From: Paenibacillus harenae DSM 16969
GTDB taxonomy: Bacteria > Bacillota > Bacilli > Paenibacillales > Paenibacillaceae
Reading direction: 5' to 3'
Assembly (NCBI RefSeq): GCF_000422465.1
Contig: NZ_KE383843.1
Location: 908,345-972,344, forward strand
DNA: 64,000 bases
Below the pieces are notes generated by a model. It ran no database searches and was not told where the DNA came from. It worked only from the letters and a program-made list of their open reading frames with translations. Of the stretch, positions 25,863-35,687 are shown one piece after another (within the stretch, counting starts at the first letter, position 1; every line of letters begins with the position of its first letter). Made by a program: the position numbers and the translations under genes.

Positions 25863-27398
25863 GTGAAGAAACCGAACATTTTGCTCATTACGAGCGACCA
25901 GCAGCATTGGAACACAATCGGAGCATTCCAAAGCGAATTACGCACGCCAAATCTGGACCGGCTGGTTCGCGAAGGAACTGCTTTCTCCAGAGCTTATTGC
26001 CCGAATCCTACTTGTACGCCGAGCCGCTCATCGATCATTACCGGCATGTATCCGAGCCAGCACGGCGCATGGACGCTCGGAACCAAGCTGCTCGAGGACC
26101 GGCACTGCGTCGGCGACGATTTCACGGCTGACGGCTGCCGGACGGCCTTAATCGGCAAAGCCCACTTTCAACCTCTTCGCTCTACGGACGAATATCCATC
26201 CATGGAGGCATATCCGATGCTGCAGGATTTGGACCTGTGGCGCCTCTTCGAAGGACCTTTCTACGGCTTCGAGCATGTAGAACTCGCTCGCAACCATACG
26301 AACGAGAGCCATGTCGGCCAGCATTACGCATTGTGGATGGAAGAGAAGGGCTGCAAGAACTGGCGGGATTATTTCCTGCCGCCGACCGGCACGATGGATC
26401 CCGGCGCAACCTACAAATGGCCGATTCCCGAGGAATATCACTACAACACCTGGATCGCGGAACGGTCGGGGGCGCTGCTAGAGCAATATGCCGAGGACGG
26501 CGACAGCTTCTTCCTGTGGTCGAGCTTCTTCGATCCTCATCCGGAATATTTAGTGCCGGAGCCTTGGGATACGATGTACGATCCCGAGCAGTTGACCATT
26601 CCGCAATTGACGCCTGGCGAGCATGACCGCAATCCGCCCCATTTTGGCAAGACGCAGGAGGAGCAGCCCGATTTCTCCGGCCTGCTCGAATCCGGATACG
26701 GCGTTCACGGCTATCGCTCCCACCTGTACTACGAATACGGCAACAAATTTAAGCTAACGGATGACGACCGGAAGAAGCTCGTCGCCGTCTACTATGGCAT
26801 GATCAGTATGATGGACAAGTACATCGGACGCATTCTCGATAAGCTTGACGAGCTCGGACTCGCGGACAACACGATCGTGGTGTTCACCTCCGACCATGGC
26901 CATTTCTTCGGTCAACACGGCCTGCAGGCGAAGGGCGGCTTTCATTACGAGGACTTGATCCGGATTCCGTTTATCGTGAGGTACCCGGGCCATGTGCCCG
27001 CTGGCGTTCAATCCGGCGCGATCCAATCGCTCGTCGATCTCGCCCCCACCTTGCTGTCCTACCGCGGAATCCCGGTTCCGCACGGCATGACGGGCGTGAA
27101 TCAGCGCGAGGTATGGGAAGGAACCAAGCCGCAGGCACGCGATCATGCCATCGTTGAATTCCGCCATGAACCGACGACCATTCATCAGAAAACGTACGTT
27201 AACGACCGGTACAAAATTACGGTGTACTTCAACCAAACCTACGGCGAGCTCTTCGATCTGCGCGACGACCCGCATGAGCTTCATAATTTGTGGGACGACC
27301 CCGACAGCGCGAATTTGAAAACAACGCTGCTGCTGAAGTATGTCTGGGCTGAGCTCGGAAAAGAGCCGATGCCGATGCCGCGTATCTGGCACGCCTGA
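25863..27398 (+). CDS. Sulfatase (type I, cysteine-type formylglycine site)
   Basis: A 511-residue alkaline-phosphatase-superfamily sulfatase. It has the metal-binding SDQQ near residue 10 and the activation motif CTPSRSSIITG near residue 50, in which Cys would be converted to formylglycine. VVFTSDHGHFFGQHGL near residue 340 follows. No signal peptide is seen, so it is likely cytoplasmic. GTG at 25863 lies about 10 bases after AAGGAGG. No maturase gene is present in the window. It could remove sulfate from glycans or choline-like esters; substrate cannot be told. Confidence 0.9.
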   Translation: MKKPNILLITSDQQHWNTIGAFQSELRTPNLDRLVREGTAFSRAYCPNPTCTPSRSSIITGMYPSQHGAWTLGTKLLEDRHCVGDDFTADGCRTALIGKAHFQPLRSTDEYPSMEAYPMLQDLDLWRLFEGPFYGFEHVELARNHTNESHVGQHYALWMEEKGCKNWRDYFLPPTGTMDPGATYKWPIPEEYHYNTWIAERSGALLEQYAEDGDSFFLWSSFFDPHPEYLVPEPWDTMYDPEQLTIPQLTPGEHDRNPPHFGKTQEEQPDFSGLLESGYGVHGYRSHLYYEYGNKFKLTDDDRKKLVAVYYGMISMMDKYIGRILDKLDELGLADNTIVVFTSDHGHFFGQHGLQAKGGFHYEDLIRIPFIVRYPGHVPAGVQSGAIQSLVDLAPTLLSYRGIPVPHGMTGVNQREVWEGTKPQARDHAIVEFRHEPTTIHQKTYVNDRYKITVYFNQTYGELFDLRDDPHELHNLWDDPDSANLKTTLLLKYVWAELGKEPMPMPRIWHA

Positions 27399-27410
27399 AT
27401 GAACAAACAG

Positions 27411-27450
27411 ACCTCCGCCGCAGCTTGTGCGGCATGGAGGTTTTCTTTTT
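27411..27450 (+). terminator. Terminator of the sulfatase gene
   Basis: ACCTCCGCCGCA pairs with TGCGGCATGGAGGT around GCTTG, followed by a run of T at 27441-27450. Confidence 0.88.
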
Positions 27451-27555
27451 AACTCTCAAGCCGTATGCCTAAATTATGCACCGTATGATTGTCATAAAGA
27501 CGGTCGGAAGCCGACCGACGCTGAAATAAGGTTCCACGGCAATAGGCGATTCGGA

Positions 27556-27599
27556 CAAAAAGAAGCCGCAAGGTTATGATGATCTCCCCCTGCAGCTTC
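27556..27599 (-). terminator. Probable terminator of gbsR
   Basis: GAAGCTGCAGGGG and CCTTGCGGCTTC form an imperfect stem on the minus strand, followed by TTTTTGTCC. It lies 9 bp after the gbsR stop. Confidence 0.55.
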
Positions 27600-27607
27600 G
27601 CCTTCCG

Positions 27608-28165
27608 CTATTCTTCTTTCGGAATAAATCGATAAATATTTCCGGTCTCGAAAGAATCAATTAAACGATCCAGCCACTTATAATAATTCAGAGCCTCGTC
27701 AATTTTCGCCGCATCGCTCTCCAGCACCTGCAGAAAAGCCGAATCTCCGGCATACTGCTCCTTTAGAACCTCAATTTCCTTCAAGGACCGGCCTAAGGCG
27801 GCCATATTCTGCTCCACCGCTTTTCTCCATTTAATAGAGAAGAAATCGGCAAAGTTTTGATGCCAATCCGGCACCACCTCATACAAATCCTTCCTTGAGC
27901 CCTTGCCCCATACTTTATTTATCATCTTAAGATCATGAAGCGTGCGCATGCCTGTGCTCATCGACGTCTTGCTCATTCCCATCGTCTCGCTCATCTCATC
28001 GAGCGTCACCGGCTCCTGATTAAAATACATATTTCCGTATAAATGGCCGATCGAAAGCGTTATGCCGTACAAATCCATGTTTTTGCCAATCGATTCGATA
28101 ACTCGCCTGCGCGTGTTACTCAGCTTTGTACGCTGTTCCTCTGTTAATACTTCAAGTTCATCCAT
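27608..28165 (-). CDS. GbsR/OpcR-type MarR-family regulator
   Basis: A 185-residue winged-helix protein of the GbsR family. The helix-turn-helix includes TLDEMSETMGMSKTSMSTGMRTL and is followed by the LYEVVPDWHQNFADFF segment typical of GbsR. In Bacillus such regulators repress glycine betaine synthesis or uptake and respond to choline or related ligands. It is divergent from opuAA, with 239 bp between the two starts, so control of opuA is likely. ATG at 28165 follows AGGAGGA. Confidence 0.9.
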   Translation of the reverse strand: MDELEVLTEEQRTKLSNTRRRVIESIGKNMDLYGITLSIGHLYGNMYFNQEPVTLDEMSETMGMSKTSMSTGMRTLHDLKMINKVWGKGSRKDLYEVVPDWHQNFADFFSIKWRKAVEQNMAALGRSLKEIEVLKEQYAGDSAFLQVLESDAAKIDEALNYYKWLDRLIDSFETGNIYRFIPKEE

Positions 28166-28404
28166 TTCGTTCCTCCTGAGGAGTGTCGTTTCCCCCTAAA
28201 TCCTACAACAAGTATTGTAAACAAATATTTCTCCATATGTAAAGACAGGTTTTGGTATGAAAAAGGGAGTTATCAGGAGTATACGGTACGTAAAGTTCGT
28301 AAAGTTACAACTGTACAAAGTATATAAAGGCTCACGGCTTTTGACGTTTACAAAGATAACCAACTACACTTATAAAGTCGAAATATTCCACAAGGGGGCA
28401 TAAC
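28166..28404. promoter_or_regulatory. Divergent gbsR-opuA promoter region
   Basis: An AT-rich 239-bp gap. It contains GTACGTAAAGTTCGTAAAGTTACAA-like direct repeats near 28285-28310 (GTAAAGTT occurs twice, 9 bp apart), a possible regulator site. Promoters are presumed, not clearly resolved. Confidence 0.4.
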
Positions 28405-29613
28405 ATGGCGATTATAGAAGCCAAGAGGCTGACCAAAATTTTCGGATCCGATCCGAAAAAGGCGATCCCGCTGCTGGATAAAGGATGGTCAAAAGAAAAG
28501 ATTTTCGCGGACACGAAGCTGACGGTTGGGGTCAACCAAGCTGACTTCGCGATAGAAGAAGGACAAATCTTTGTCATTATGGGCTTGTCCGGCAGCGGCA
28601 AGTCGACGCTCGTGCGTCTGCTTAACCGCCTGATTGAGCCTACATTAGGACAAGTCTTGTTCAATGGGACGGACGTGCTCCGCATGTCGCCCGAGCAGCT
28701 TAGAAAGTTCAGAAGGAAGAACGTAGGCATGGTATTTCAGAAATTCGCGCTGTTTCCGCACCGCACCGTCCTTCAGAACATTGAGTACGGACTCGAGGTG
28801 CAAGGGATCGACAAGAAGAAACGCAGGGAAATGGCGATGAGCTCCTTGGAGCTGGTCGGGCTAACGGGTTGGGAGAACAGCTACCCCGATCAATTAAGCG
28901 GAGGCATGCAGCAGCGCGTAGGACTTGCGAGGGGGCTCGCCAACGATCCGGATGTTCTGCTTATGGATGAAGCGTTCAGCGCGCTTGACCCGCTGATCCG
29001 CAAGGATATGCAGGACGAACTGCTGGAGCTGCAATCCAAAATGAAAAAAACAATCGTCTTCATTACGCATGATTTGAATGAGGCGCTGCGAATCGGCGAT
29101 CAAATCGCCTTAATGAAGGACGGCGCGATCGTTCAGATTGGCACGCCTGAGGAAATATTAATGCAGCCGGCCAACAAATACGTCGAACGTTTCGTCGAAG
29201 ACGTGGACTTGTCCAAGGTGCTTACCGCAGCGCATGTCATGGTAAAGGCCGAGACGATAACGATGGAGAAGGGTCCGCGCGTAGCCTTGCAGTTTATGAG
29301 GGACCGCGGCATTTCCAGTCTTTATGTGGTCGACAAAGGCATGAGGCTGATTGGCATCGTAACCGCGGAGGATGCATCGAACGCCATCAAGAATGGCGTC
29401 AGACTTGATGAAGCGATAATCAAGGACGCTCCTTCCGTTCAACCGGATACGCTGCTTCACGAATTGTTTGAATTAATGAGCAATTCCAGGCTGCCGATCA
29501 GCGTCATCGATCCGAACGGACGTCTGAAGGGCGTCGTGATCAAAGGCGCCGTCCTCGCGGCATTAGCCGGAAGTACGGGGATAGGGACAGGTGAACAGCA
29601 TGAATCTGCCTAA
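28405..29613 (+). CDS. opuAA: Glycine betaine ABC transporter ATP-binding protein
   Basis: A 402-residue ATPase of the OpuA/ProV type. Walker A is GLSGSGKST, signature LSGGMQQR and Walker B VLLMDEAFSALD. The C-terminal 120 residues form a tandem CBS module, which senses ionic strength or cyclic di-AMP in related importers. ATG at 28405 follows AAGGGGG. It is the first gene of opuAA-opuAB-opuAC and its 3' end overlaps opuAB by 14 bp. Role: uptake of glycine betaine or similar solutes under osmotic stress. Confidence 0.95.
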   Translation: MAIIEAKRLTKIFGSDPKKAIPLLDKGWSKEKIFADTKLTVGVNQADFAIEEGQIFVIMGLSGSGKSTLVRLLNRLIEPTLGQVLFNGTDVLRMSPEQLRKFRRKNVGMVFQKFALFPHRTVLQNIEYGLEVQGIDKKKRREMAMSSLELVGLTGWENSYPDQLSGGMQQRVGLARGLANDPDVLLMDEAFSALDPLIRKDMQDELLELQSKMKKTIVFITHDLNEALRIGDQIALMKDGAIVQIGTPEEILMQPANKYVERFVEDVDLSKVLTAAHVMVKAETITMEKGPRVALQFMRDRGISSLYVVDKGMRLIGIVTAEDASNAIKNGVRLDEAIIKDAPSVQPDTLLHELFELMSNSRLPISVIDPNGRLKGVVIKGAVLAALAGSTGIGTGEQHESA

Positions 29614-30436
29614 AATTCCGCTCGCGGACTGGATCGATTGGCTGGAAACATGGCTGAAAGCCCACTTTGATCCTTTCTTTCAAATCATCCGATTGGTTGT
29701 TGGCGAAACGGTTAATGGACTTGATGTTTTTTTGAATTGGTTTCCGCCGCTTATTCTTGTTTTATTGTTTACCGCAATCGCATGGTTTATCGGCAAATGG
29801 AAGATGGCGCTGTTCACCTTCGTCGGTCTGCTCATCATTGAAAATCTTGGTTTATGGAGCCAGACGATGCAGACATTGGCGCTTGTGCTGACCGCAGCAT
29901 TCATATCCGTACTCATTGGCGTACCCGTCGGCATCCTGTGCGCCCGCAGCAGCGGCGTGCAAAAAATCGTAACGCCGGTGCTCGATTTCATGCAGACGAT
30001 GCCGGCATTCGTCTACCTGCTTCCGGCCGTCACCTTCTTCTCCCTCGGTGTTGTTCCGGGCGTCATCTCCTCCATTATTTTTGCGATACCGCCAACGATT
30101 CGTTTAACGAATCTCGGTATCCGCCAGGTTCCCGCCGAGCTGGTCGAAGCGGCAGACGCGTTCGGTTCAACGCCGACACAGAAGCTATTCAAGCTGCAGC
30201 TTCCGATCGCAATGCCCACCATTATGGCGGGCATCAACCAGACGATCATGCTGTCGCTGTCGATGGTCGTTATCGCTTCCATGATCGGGGCGCAAGGCGT
30301 GGGCGCTTACGTATATCGCGCCGTTACGCAGGGCAATACGGGCGTCGGCTTTGAAGCAGGACTAGCCATTGTCATATTGGCTATTATTCTCGACCGGTTG
30401 ACCCAACAGGTCATTCGCAATAACAAAGCAGCCTAA
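29600..30436 (+). CDS. opuAB: Glycine betaine ABC transporter permease
   Basis: A 278-residue inner-membrane permease of the ProW/OpuAB family with about six to seven helices. LDFMQTMPAFVYLLPA and the docking motif VEAADAFGSTPTQKLFKLQLP are typical. ATG at 29600 has AGGTGA 5 bases before it; GTG at 29591 is the alternative. It overlaps opuAA. An unusual tandem hairpin repeat follows before opuAC. Confidence 0.95.
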   Translation: MNLPKIPLADWIDWLETWLKAHFDPFFQIIRLVVGETVNGLDVFLNWFPPLILVLLFTAIAWFIGKWKMALFTFVGLLIIENLGLWSQTMQTLALVLTAAFISVLIGVPVGILCARSSGVQKIVTPVLDFMQTMPAFVYLLPAVTFFSLGVVPGVISSIIFAIPPTIRLTNLGIRQVPAELVEAADAFGSTPTQKLFKLQLPIAMPTIMAGINQTIMLSLSMVVIASMIGAQGVGAYVYRAVTQGNTGVGFEAGLAIVILAIILDRLTQQVIRNNKAA

Positions 30437-30456
30437 AGGCATGCATTATAAGTAGA

Positions 30457-30540
30457 AGCGTAAGCTTCCGAAGCTATTTTTTGCTTCGTAAAAAAATTTA
30501 AGCGTATGCTTCCGAAGCTATTTTTTGCTTCGCAAAAAAT
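30457..30540 (+). repeat. Tandem 40-44 bp duplication between opuAB and opuAC
   Basis: AGCGTAAGCTTCCGAAGC and AGCGTATGCTTCCGAAGC each begin a unit that continues with TATTTTTTGCTTCG and an A-run. Each unit can fold CGAAGC against GCTTCG. The second copy ends 5 bases before the opuAC ribosome site, so the hairpins could tune translation or stability of the opuAC message. Confidence 0.75.
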
Positions 30541-30555
30541 TGAAGGAGTGATATT

Positions 30556-31422
30556 TTGAAATCTTACAAAATGAAACTGATTGCAGCAGCTATTATGGTG
30601 GTCGCCTTGTTGGCGGGATGTTCTTCCTCTAACGGAGCGGAAAGCAAAAAAGTAACCTTGGCCTATGTCGCTTGGGATTCCGAAATTGCCAGCACGCACG
30701 TGGTGAAGGAAGTATTGGAACAGAAGCTCAATTATGAAGTGGAATTGATGCAGGTTGACGCCGGACCGATGTGGGCCGGCGTATCCGACGGCAGCGCCGA
30801 CGCTATGGTAGCCGCTTGGCTGCCGACGACTCATGCTTCCTACGTAGAGAAATACGACGGGAAGTACGACGATCTGGGACCTAACCTGGAAGGAACCAAA
30901 ATCGGCCTCGTTGTTCCGCAATATATGGACATTAACAGTATTGAAGATTTAAACGATGCGTTAGGCGAATCGGTAGATTATACGATTATCGGCATCGAGC
31001 CTGGCGCCGGCCTCATGATGTCCACGGAGAAGGTTTTGGACGAATACGCCCTGCGTGATAAGTGGACGCTGCTCGAAAGCTCCTCCGCCGCAATGACTCA
31101 AGAGCTGGAGAAGGCGTACGAGAATGAGGAGCCTGTCATTGTGACCGGCTGGACACCGCACTGGAAATTCGCCAAGATGGAGCTGAAATATCTCGAGGAT
31201 CCAAAAAACGTCTACGGCGGCGACGAGCAAATTCATACGATTGCCCGCAAAGGACTGAACGACGACCAGCCGGAAGCTTACGCTTTTCTCGACAAGTTCA
31301 ACTGGACGCCGGACGATATGGCGACCGTTATGATTCAAATTCAGGAAGGCAAAACGCCTGAAGACGCGGCAAAAGAATGGGTCGAGCAAAACGCGGATAA
31401 AGTGGATGCTTGGTTAAATTGA
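30556..31422 (+). CDS. opuAC: Glycine betaine-binding lipoprotein
   Basis: A 288-residue solute-binding lipoprotein with lipobox LLAGC. The first lobe begins VTLAYVAWDSEIASTHV and the second DYTIIGIEPGAGL; WTPHW is part of the aromatic cage for quaternary amines. In Bacillus subtilis OpuAC the two halves are in the opposite order, so this protein is circularly permuted relative to that one. The start is TTG at 30556, behind GAAGGAG. The stop codon abuts the end of an IS605-type relic, which may have supplied it. Confidence 0.94.
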   Translation: MKSYKMKLIAAAIMVVALLAGCSSSNGAESKKVTLAYVAWDSEIASTHVVKEVLEQKLNYEVELMQVDAGPMWAGVSDGSADAMVAAWLPTTHASYVEKYDGKYDDLGPNLEGTKIGLVVPQYMDINSIEDLNDALGESVDYTIIGIEPGAGLMMSTEKVLDEYALRDKWTLLESSSAAMTQELEKAYENEEPVIVTGWTPHWKFAKMELKYLEDPKNVYGGDEQIHTIARKGLNDDQPEAYAFLDKFNWTPDDMATVMIQIQEGKTPEDAAKEWVEQNADKVDAWLN

Positions 31423-31532
31423 TCTACCCCCACCTAAACACTAACGCGTTTTGAGGTGACGGATTCCTGGGTAAGCCCCTCCCAATGGCAGGTAGTTTGA
31501 CCAGGCTAGCTCCGCGGTTGAAACCTTGACGC
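31423..31532 (-). mobile_element. IS200/IS605-type right end with omega-RNA-like region
   Basis: Downstream of a TnpB C-terminal fragment, the minus strand runs about 110 bp through paired GC-rich segments to TTTAGGTGGGGGTAGATCA, which resembles the right ends of Firmicutes IS605 elements. This region normally encodes the 3' part of the omega RNA (reRNA). Bases beyond the end, the inverse of the opuAC 3' end, would then be the guide. Confidence 0.5.
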
Positions 31533-31630
31533 TCACATCAAGGCTAGGAGGCGTAATCCTTCTTTCAAAATGTTTTTGGCTGCATTTTGATCGCGGTCAT
31601 GGTGCGTTCCGCATGCGGGGCACTTTCAAG
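31533..31630 (-). pseudogene. C-terminal fragment of TnpB
   Basis: The minus strand encodes CPACGTHHDRDQNAAKNIL followed by a stop at 31533. This is the zinc-finger/RuvC III end of TnpB, the RNA-guided nuclease of IS605 elements. A stop lies just upstream and the other about 350 residues are missing, so only the tail survives. The adjoining sequence belongs to an IS1182 relic, which probably replaced the rest. Confidence 0.75.
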
Positions 31631-31727
31631 GAAAATCGATTCATCCCCTCCCTAAAAAGCTGCTCGTTTTGGAAGGAGGCCGCTGAAGAACTTGCGTTTT
31701 TCTTCTCTGGTAAGTCAGTCAAAATGA

Positions 31728-31772
31728 AAAAAGGCATCCAATCCCATGCATCAGGGAGATGGATGCCTTTTT
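31728..31772. terminator. Hairpin near the end of the IS1182 relic
   Basis: AAAAAGGCATCC (31728-31739) and GGATGCCTTTTT (31761-31772) form a perfect stem with T-runs on both strands, a bidirectional terminator just past the transposase stop. Confidence 0.8.
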
Positions 31773-31819
31773 CTTCTGCTTTAGTGACTTCTTTTTCTGG
31801 AATTGTCAGACTGTTAGCT

Positions 31820-32540
31820 TCAATATCGCTTGAGATTCACAGCAAATATGGTCATTGCTCCTTGCATTTCCATGCCAAGTAGACCCGAGGATGTGGCGAC
31901 ATCATACCCGTGTCTATGTTTGAGTTCGCTATTCTTGGCTTCGATTTTGTAGCGCTCTCTCGACTTAGCTTTGAAATACTCCGAATCTTGGAACGCCATT
32001 TGTCCCGAGTGTTCATTTGATGTAATCGTCACCGGGTAGGTCTTACTTGCGGATCCATCATAACAGCCTTCTTTGAGCGGACAACTCTTGCATACTTCTA
32101 CATTAAAATAATAAGTATCCCTCTGGTTTTTGCCTCGTTCTTTTCTGCCCTGATGCGCCTTGCTGAACACCATACTGTCCAGCAGGGCATACATACATGC
32201 CGGCATCTTTGTTAAACAGAAATTCGTCCTCTTTCTTTCGTCCGCCTTGGGTTGTTTGCGGATTTAGTTTAGCGACAAGCTCAATTTCGTTGTTTTGCGT
32301 ATATAAAATATTATCTTTTTCAGAGTAAGCTGTATCACCGATGACGGTGTTCACTTGCACGCCAGCCGTTTTGCTTTTCTCTATGAGTGCCTGCAATTGT
32401 TTGCCGTCATACTTTTCAGTGGCCTCCCGAAAGGTTAGCGGGCTTTTTTTCATTTCTCCGGAGAGAAAAATATCTGCAATGATTAAATCTACGGCTACGA
32501 AGTCACGACACGTTCCCCTTTGCTTTCTCTTTCTTTTTCG
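31820..32540 (-). pseudogene. Broken IS1182-family transposase gene
   Basis: Two overlapping frames on the minus strand match successive parts of an IS1182 DDE transposase. The first (up to about 32150) has DGKQLQALIEKSKTAG, VIGDTAYSEKDN and AGMYVCPAG. The second has GKNQRDTYYFNVEVCKSCPL and the end HRHGYDVATSSGLLGMEMQG. A frameshift near 32170 separates them, and the N-terminal third is absent or scrambled upstream of 32453. The gene is inactive. The fragment marks this AT-rich patch as an insertion hot spot. Confidence 0.85.
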
Positions 32541-32648
32541 GCGGGTCCTCTAAAGGGACATTGCGAAGTGAAAATTTTAACATATGTTATTGCTAACCCT
32601 AATATGCTTTATTGAATAATTCGAATTCGAGAAGGGGGGGGGACAAAG

Positions 32649-33440
32649 TTGTCAAATGAGTTTGTTGTGCGATCACTAGATGAAATCCGCTTTTGGTCGC
32701 GTATTATGAAAGAGCATTCACTCTTTCTTAAATTAGGTTTTCGTTGTGAGGATACTCAATTAATTACGGAAGCAAATCAGTTTTTTGCCGTTTTTGAAGG
32801 AATAGAAAGAAGGTCTCATGCTTTCACAATCTCAGCAGATCCAGAGCAAATCAAAAGATTTAATTCTGAAGTTCACAACGCGGTTTCCCATATATGGGCG
32901 TTCAAAAGAAAAGTATTAGGTCTGATATTAAGTTGTCAGATGCCGGGAGCGAATAATTTCCCTTTGTTGGTTGATCACGTAAGTAGAGAGGCGTTTTATT
33001 TCAGAAACCGTCTAGAAGAACTTAATACTGGTAAATTAGAACCCCTGCCTGATGCTATCATTGATGAAAATGTATTTTTCTTAAGAATTATGGCTGACCA
33101 TGCCAAGTTCATTGGACATTTGCTTGATCCGTCTGAAAGGCAATTAGTCGAACAAGCACGTAATTTTAGTCATGACTTCGATCAATTGCTATTTCAAGCA
33201 AAGGATTTAGAATCTATGCGTCCTCAATCTCAAACCGCTCCTCTTCTTGACCAATTCCTAGACCAAAATCGAGTATCGGTAAAATCACTTCGGGATTTCA
33301 AACAGATAGCAAGGGATTTGATTGAGGCATGCCGTATAAAAAGTATCATTCATCCATTATTAGCAGATCACGTATTTCGCGAAGCTGAAAGGTTCCTTTT
33401 TATTATCGATATGTTTGAAAGGAGCTTGACCAAGAAATAA
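32649..33440 (+). CDS. DUF2935-family protein
   Basis: A 263-residue helical protein with two similar halves, each starting with an xFWxRIMxEHx or FFLRIMADHAKFI segment (near residues 15 and 143). This is the pattern of DUF2935, found in spore-forming Firmicutes; no activity is established. Histidine and glutamate residues in the helices could bind metal. TTG at 32649 lies behind a GGGGGGGG run that serves as ribosome site. The gene is AT-rich compared with the rest of the window. It shares a terminator with ymaF. Confidence 0.85.
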   Translation: MSNEFVVRSLDEIRFWSRIMKEHSLFLKLGFRCEDTQLITEANQFFAVFEGIERRSHAFTISADPEQIKRFNSEVHNAVSHIWAFKRKVLGLILSCQMPGANNFPLLVDHVSREAFYFRNRLEELNTGKLEPLPDAIIDENVFFLRIMADHAKFIGHLLDPSERQLVEQARNFSHDFDQLLFQAKDLESMRPQSQTAPLLDQFLDQNRVSVKSLRDFKQIARDLIEACRIKSIIHPLLADHVFREAERFLFIIDMFERSLTKK

Positions 33441-33462
33441 CAAAGATTCCTTATATGGAAAA

Positions 33463-33498
33463 AAAGGACATTCTACTCATTATTGTAGAATGTCCTTT
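33463..33498. terminator. Bidirectional terminator
   Basis: AAAGGACATTCTAC (33463-33476) pairs with GTAGAATGTCCTTT (33485-33498), flanked by A and T runs, between two convergent genes. Confidence 0.88.
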
Positions 33499-33514
33499 AT
33501 ATTTAGTGAATTTT

Positions 33515-33907
33515 TTACATACTACTAACTTCATTGCCTGTTCGCCCACTATAGGCATGTGAATGGGGTTGAGTTCCATTAATAGTGGTATATCCTTCAA
33601 ATAAATGATAGTGTCCTCCACTAGGAAGAGCGATGGCTGGACCGGTCGTACCTTGAATAAGGTGGGTATGGCCGTGATTAAGTGAGGTAACGGTTTGATA
33701 TCCATGTACATGAGGAACCCCGGTTGGAGCAGGAGCGGTCCAACTCGCATATTGATGAGAATGACCGTCATCAATGGATGTTTGACCGGAAAAGGCATGA
33801 ATATGTACTGGGTTGCCATTCCAAGACGTTATATACAGCTTATGAGAATGATGGATATCGTCATCTTCGGAAGATCCCATTACAAACCCGGAAACAGGAA
33901 TTTTCAT
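33515..33907 (-). CDS. YmaF-family His-rich protein
   Basis: A 130-residue protein built from repeated HxH motifs (HHSHKLYIT, HIHAFSG, GHSHQYAS, PHVHGYQT, NHGHTHLI, GHYHLFEG, PHSHAYSG). This is the pattern of YmaF-type proteins, small proteins of Bacillales of unknown role, possibly metal binding. No signal peptide. ATG at 33907 follows GGGAG; a longer frame upstream lacks support. Convergent with the DUF2935 gene. Confidence 0.88.
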   Translation of the reverse strand: MKIPVSGFVMGSSEDDDIHHSHKLYITSWNGNPVHIHAFSGQTSIDDGHSHQYASWTAPAPTGVPHVHGYQTVTSLNHGHTHLIQGTTGPAIALPSGGHYHLFEGYTTINGTQPHSHAYSGRTGNEVSSM

Positions 33908-34148
33908 TATTTGCTCCCTTTCTAAATAGATTGAGTACGATATTAGTCTATGAAGAACCATGTTTGTCAGGAAACGGCAAAAGCCCAATTTGATAACAAA
34001 GCTGAGGCTTTCATCACTTTATCTTTTAAATGTTACTGTTAGGGCTAAAGTCATTGTTAAAATATCTTTGTAACAAACACCCAGTCATAAAGAAACAGTC
34101 ATGCATAACTTGAAATGTATCCTATAAACGTAGGGAGGTGCTTTGAGA

Positions 34149-34256
34149 ATGTCAGGTTATGTTGGTGGCGCCTTTACTAATACGGGTACAATCCTGGTGC
34201 TTTTTATTTTATTAGTGATTATAGCTTGTAGTTGTATGGGTTTCGGCAAATATTAA
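34149..34256 (+). CDS. YjcZ-family sporulation micro-protein
   Basis: A 35-residue product, MSGYVGGAFTNTG then a single hydrophobic helix VLFILLVIIACSC. This is the Bacillales YjcZ/tiny-TM type, glycine and tyrosine at the front and one membrane span, made during sporulation. ATG at 34149 lies 8 bases after GGGAGGTG. A good terminator follows at 34321. It is short, but the ribosome site, composition and terminator all support it. Confidence 0.85.
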   Translation: MSGYVGGAFTNTGTILVLFILLVIIACSCMGFGKY

Positions 34257-34320
34257 AGTGAAATCTTCTATCGACGATTCCCGATAATTAGAATTATTTC
34301 CTACTAACACCTCTCCTAAT

Positions 34321-34344
34321 GGGCCCATTCTATGGGCCTTTTAT
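34321..34344 (+). terminator. Terminator of the YjcZ-type gene
   Basis: GGCCCAT (34323-34329) and ATGGGCC (34333-34339) followed by TTTTAT. Confidence 0.75.
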
Positions 34345-34469
34345 GTGTATGAATTAATCAAAATATCTTCATTTCGAACAATATAAAGGACTGTCATTAA
34401 CATAGGGTATCACCATCGTAGCTGATAGTTGTTATCATGATGTTTAGATGCACAAAATCCAGTTAGCTA

Positions 34470-34520
34470 AAACAAAAACAGCCTGCCGGGAAACGTCAAA
34501 CGTCTCCTTGGCAGGCTGTT
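34470..34520 (-). terminator. Terminator of the lacI-idh-thuA-idh operon
   Basis: AACAGCCTGCC (34477-34487) and GGCAGGCTGTT (34510-34520) form the stem; on the minus strand TTTTTGTTTT follows. Confidence 0.88.
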
Positions 34521-34532
34521 CTCATATCCTAT

Positions 34533-35633
<1,101 letters not shown>

Positions 35634-35687
35634 GTTCGCGTTTCCCTCGTCCCATTTCCTAATATGATGATCGCTTCATTCCGCTTG

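Noticed and set aside
31526..31882. 118-codon plus-strand frame at the insertion-sequence relics
   Set aside because: It runs antisense through the TnpB tail and across the IS1182 hairpin; a chance frame in decayed DNA.
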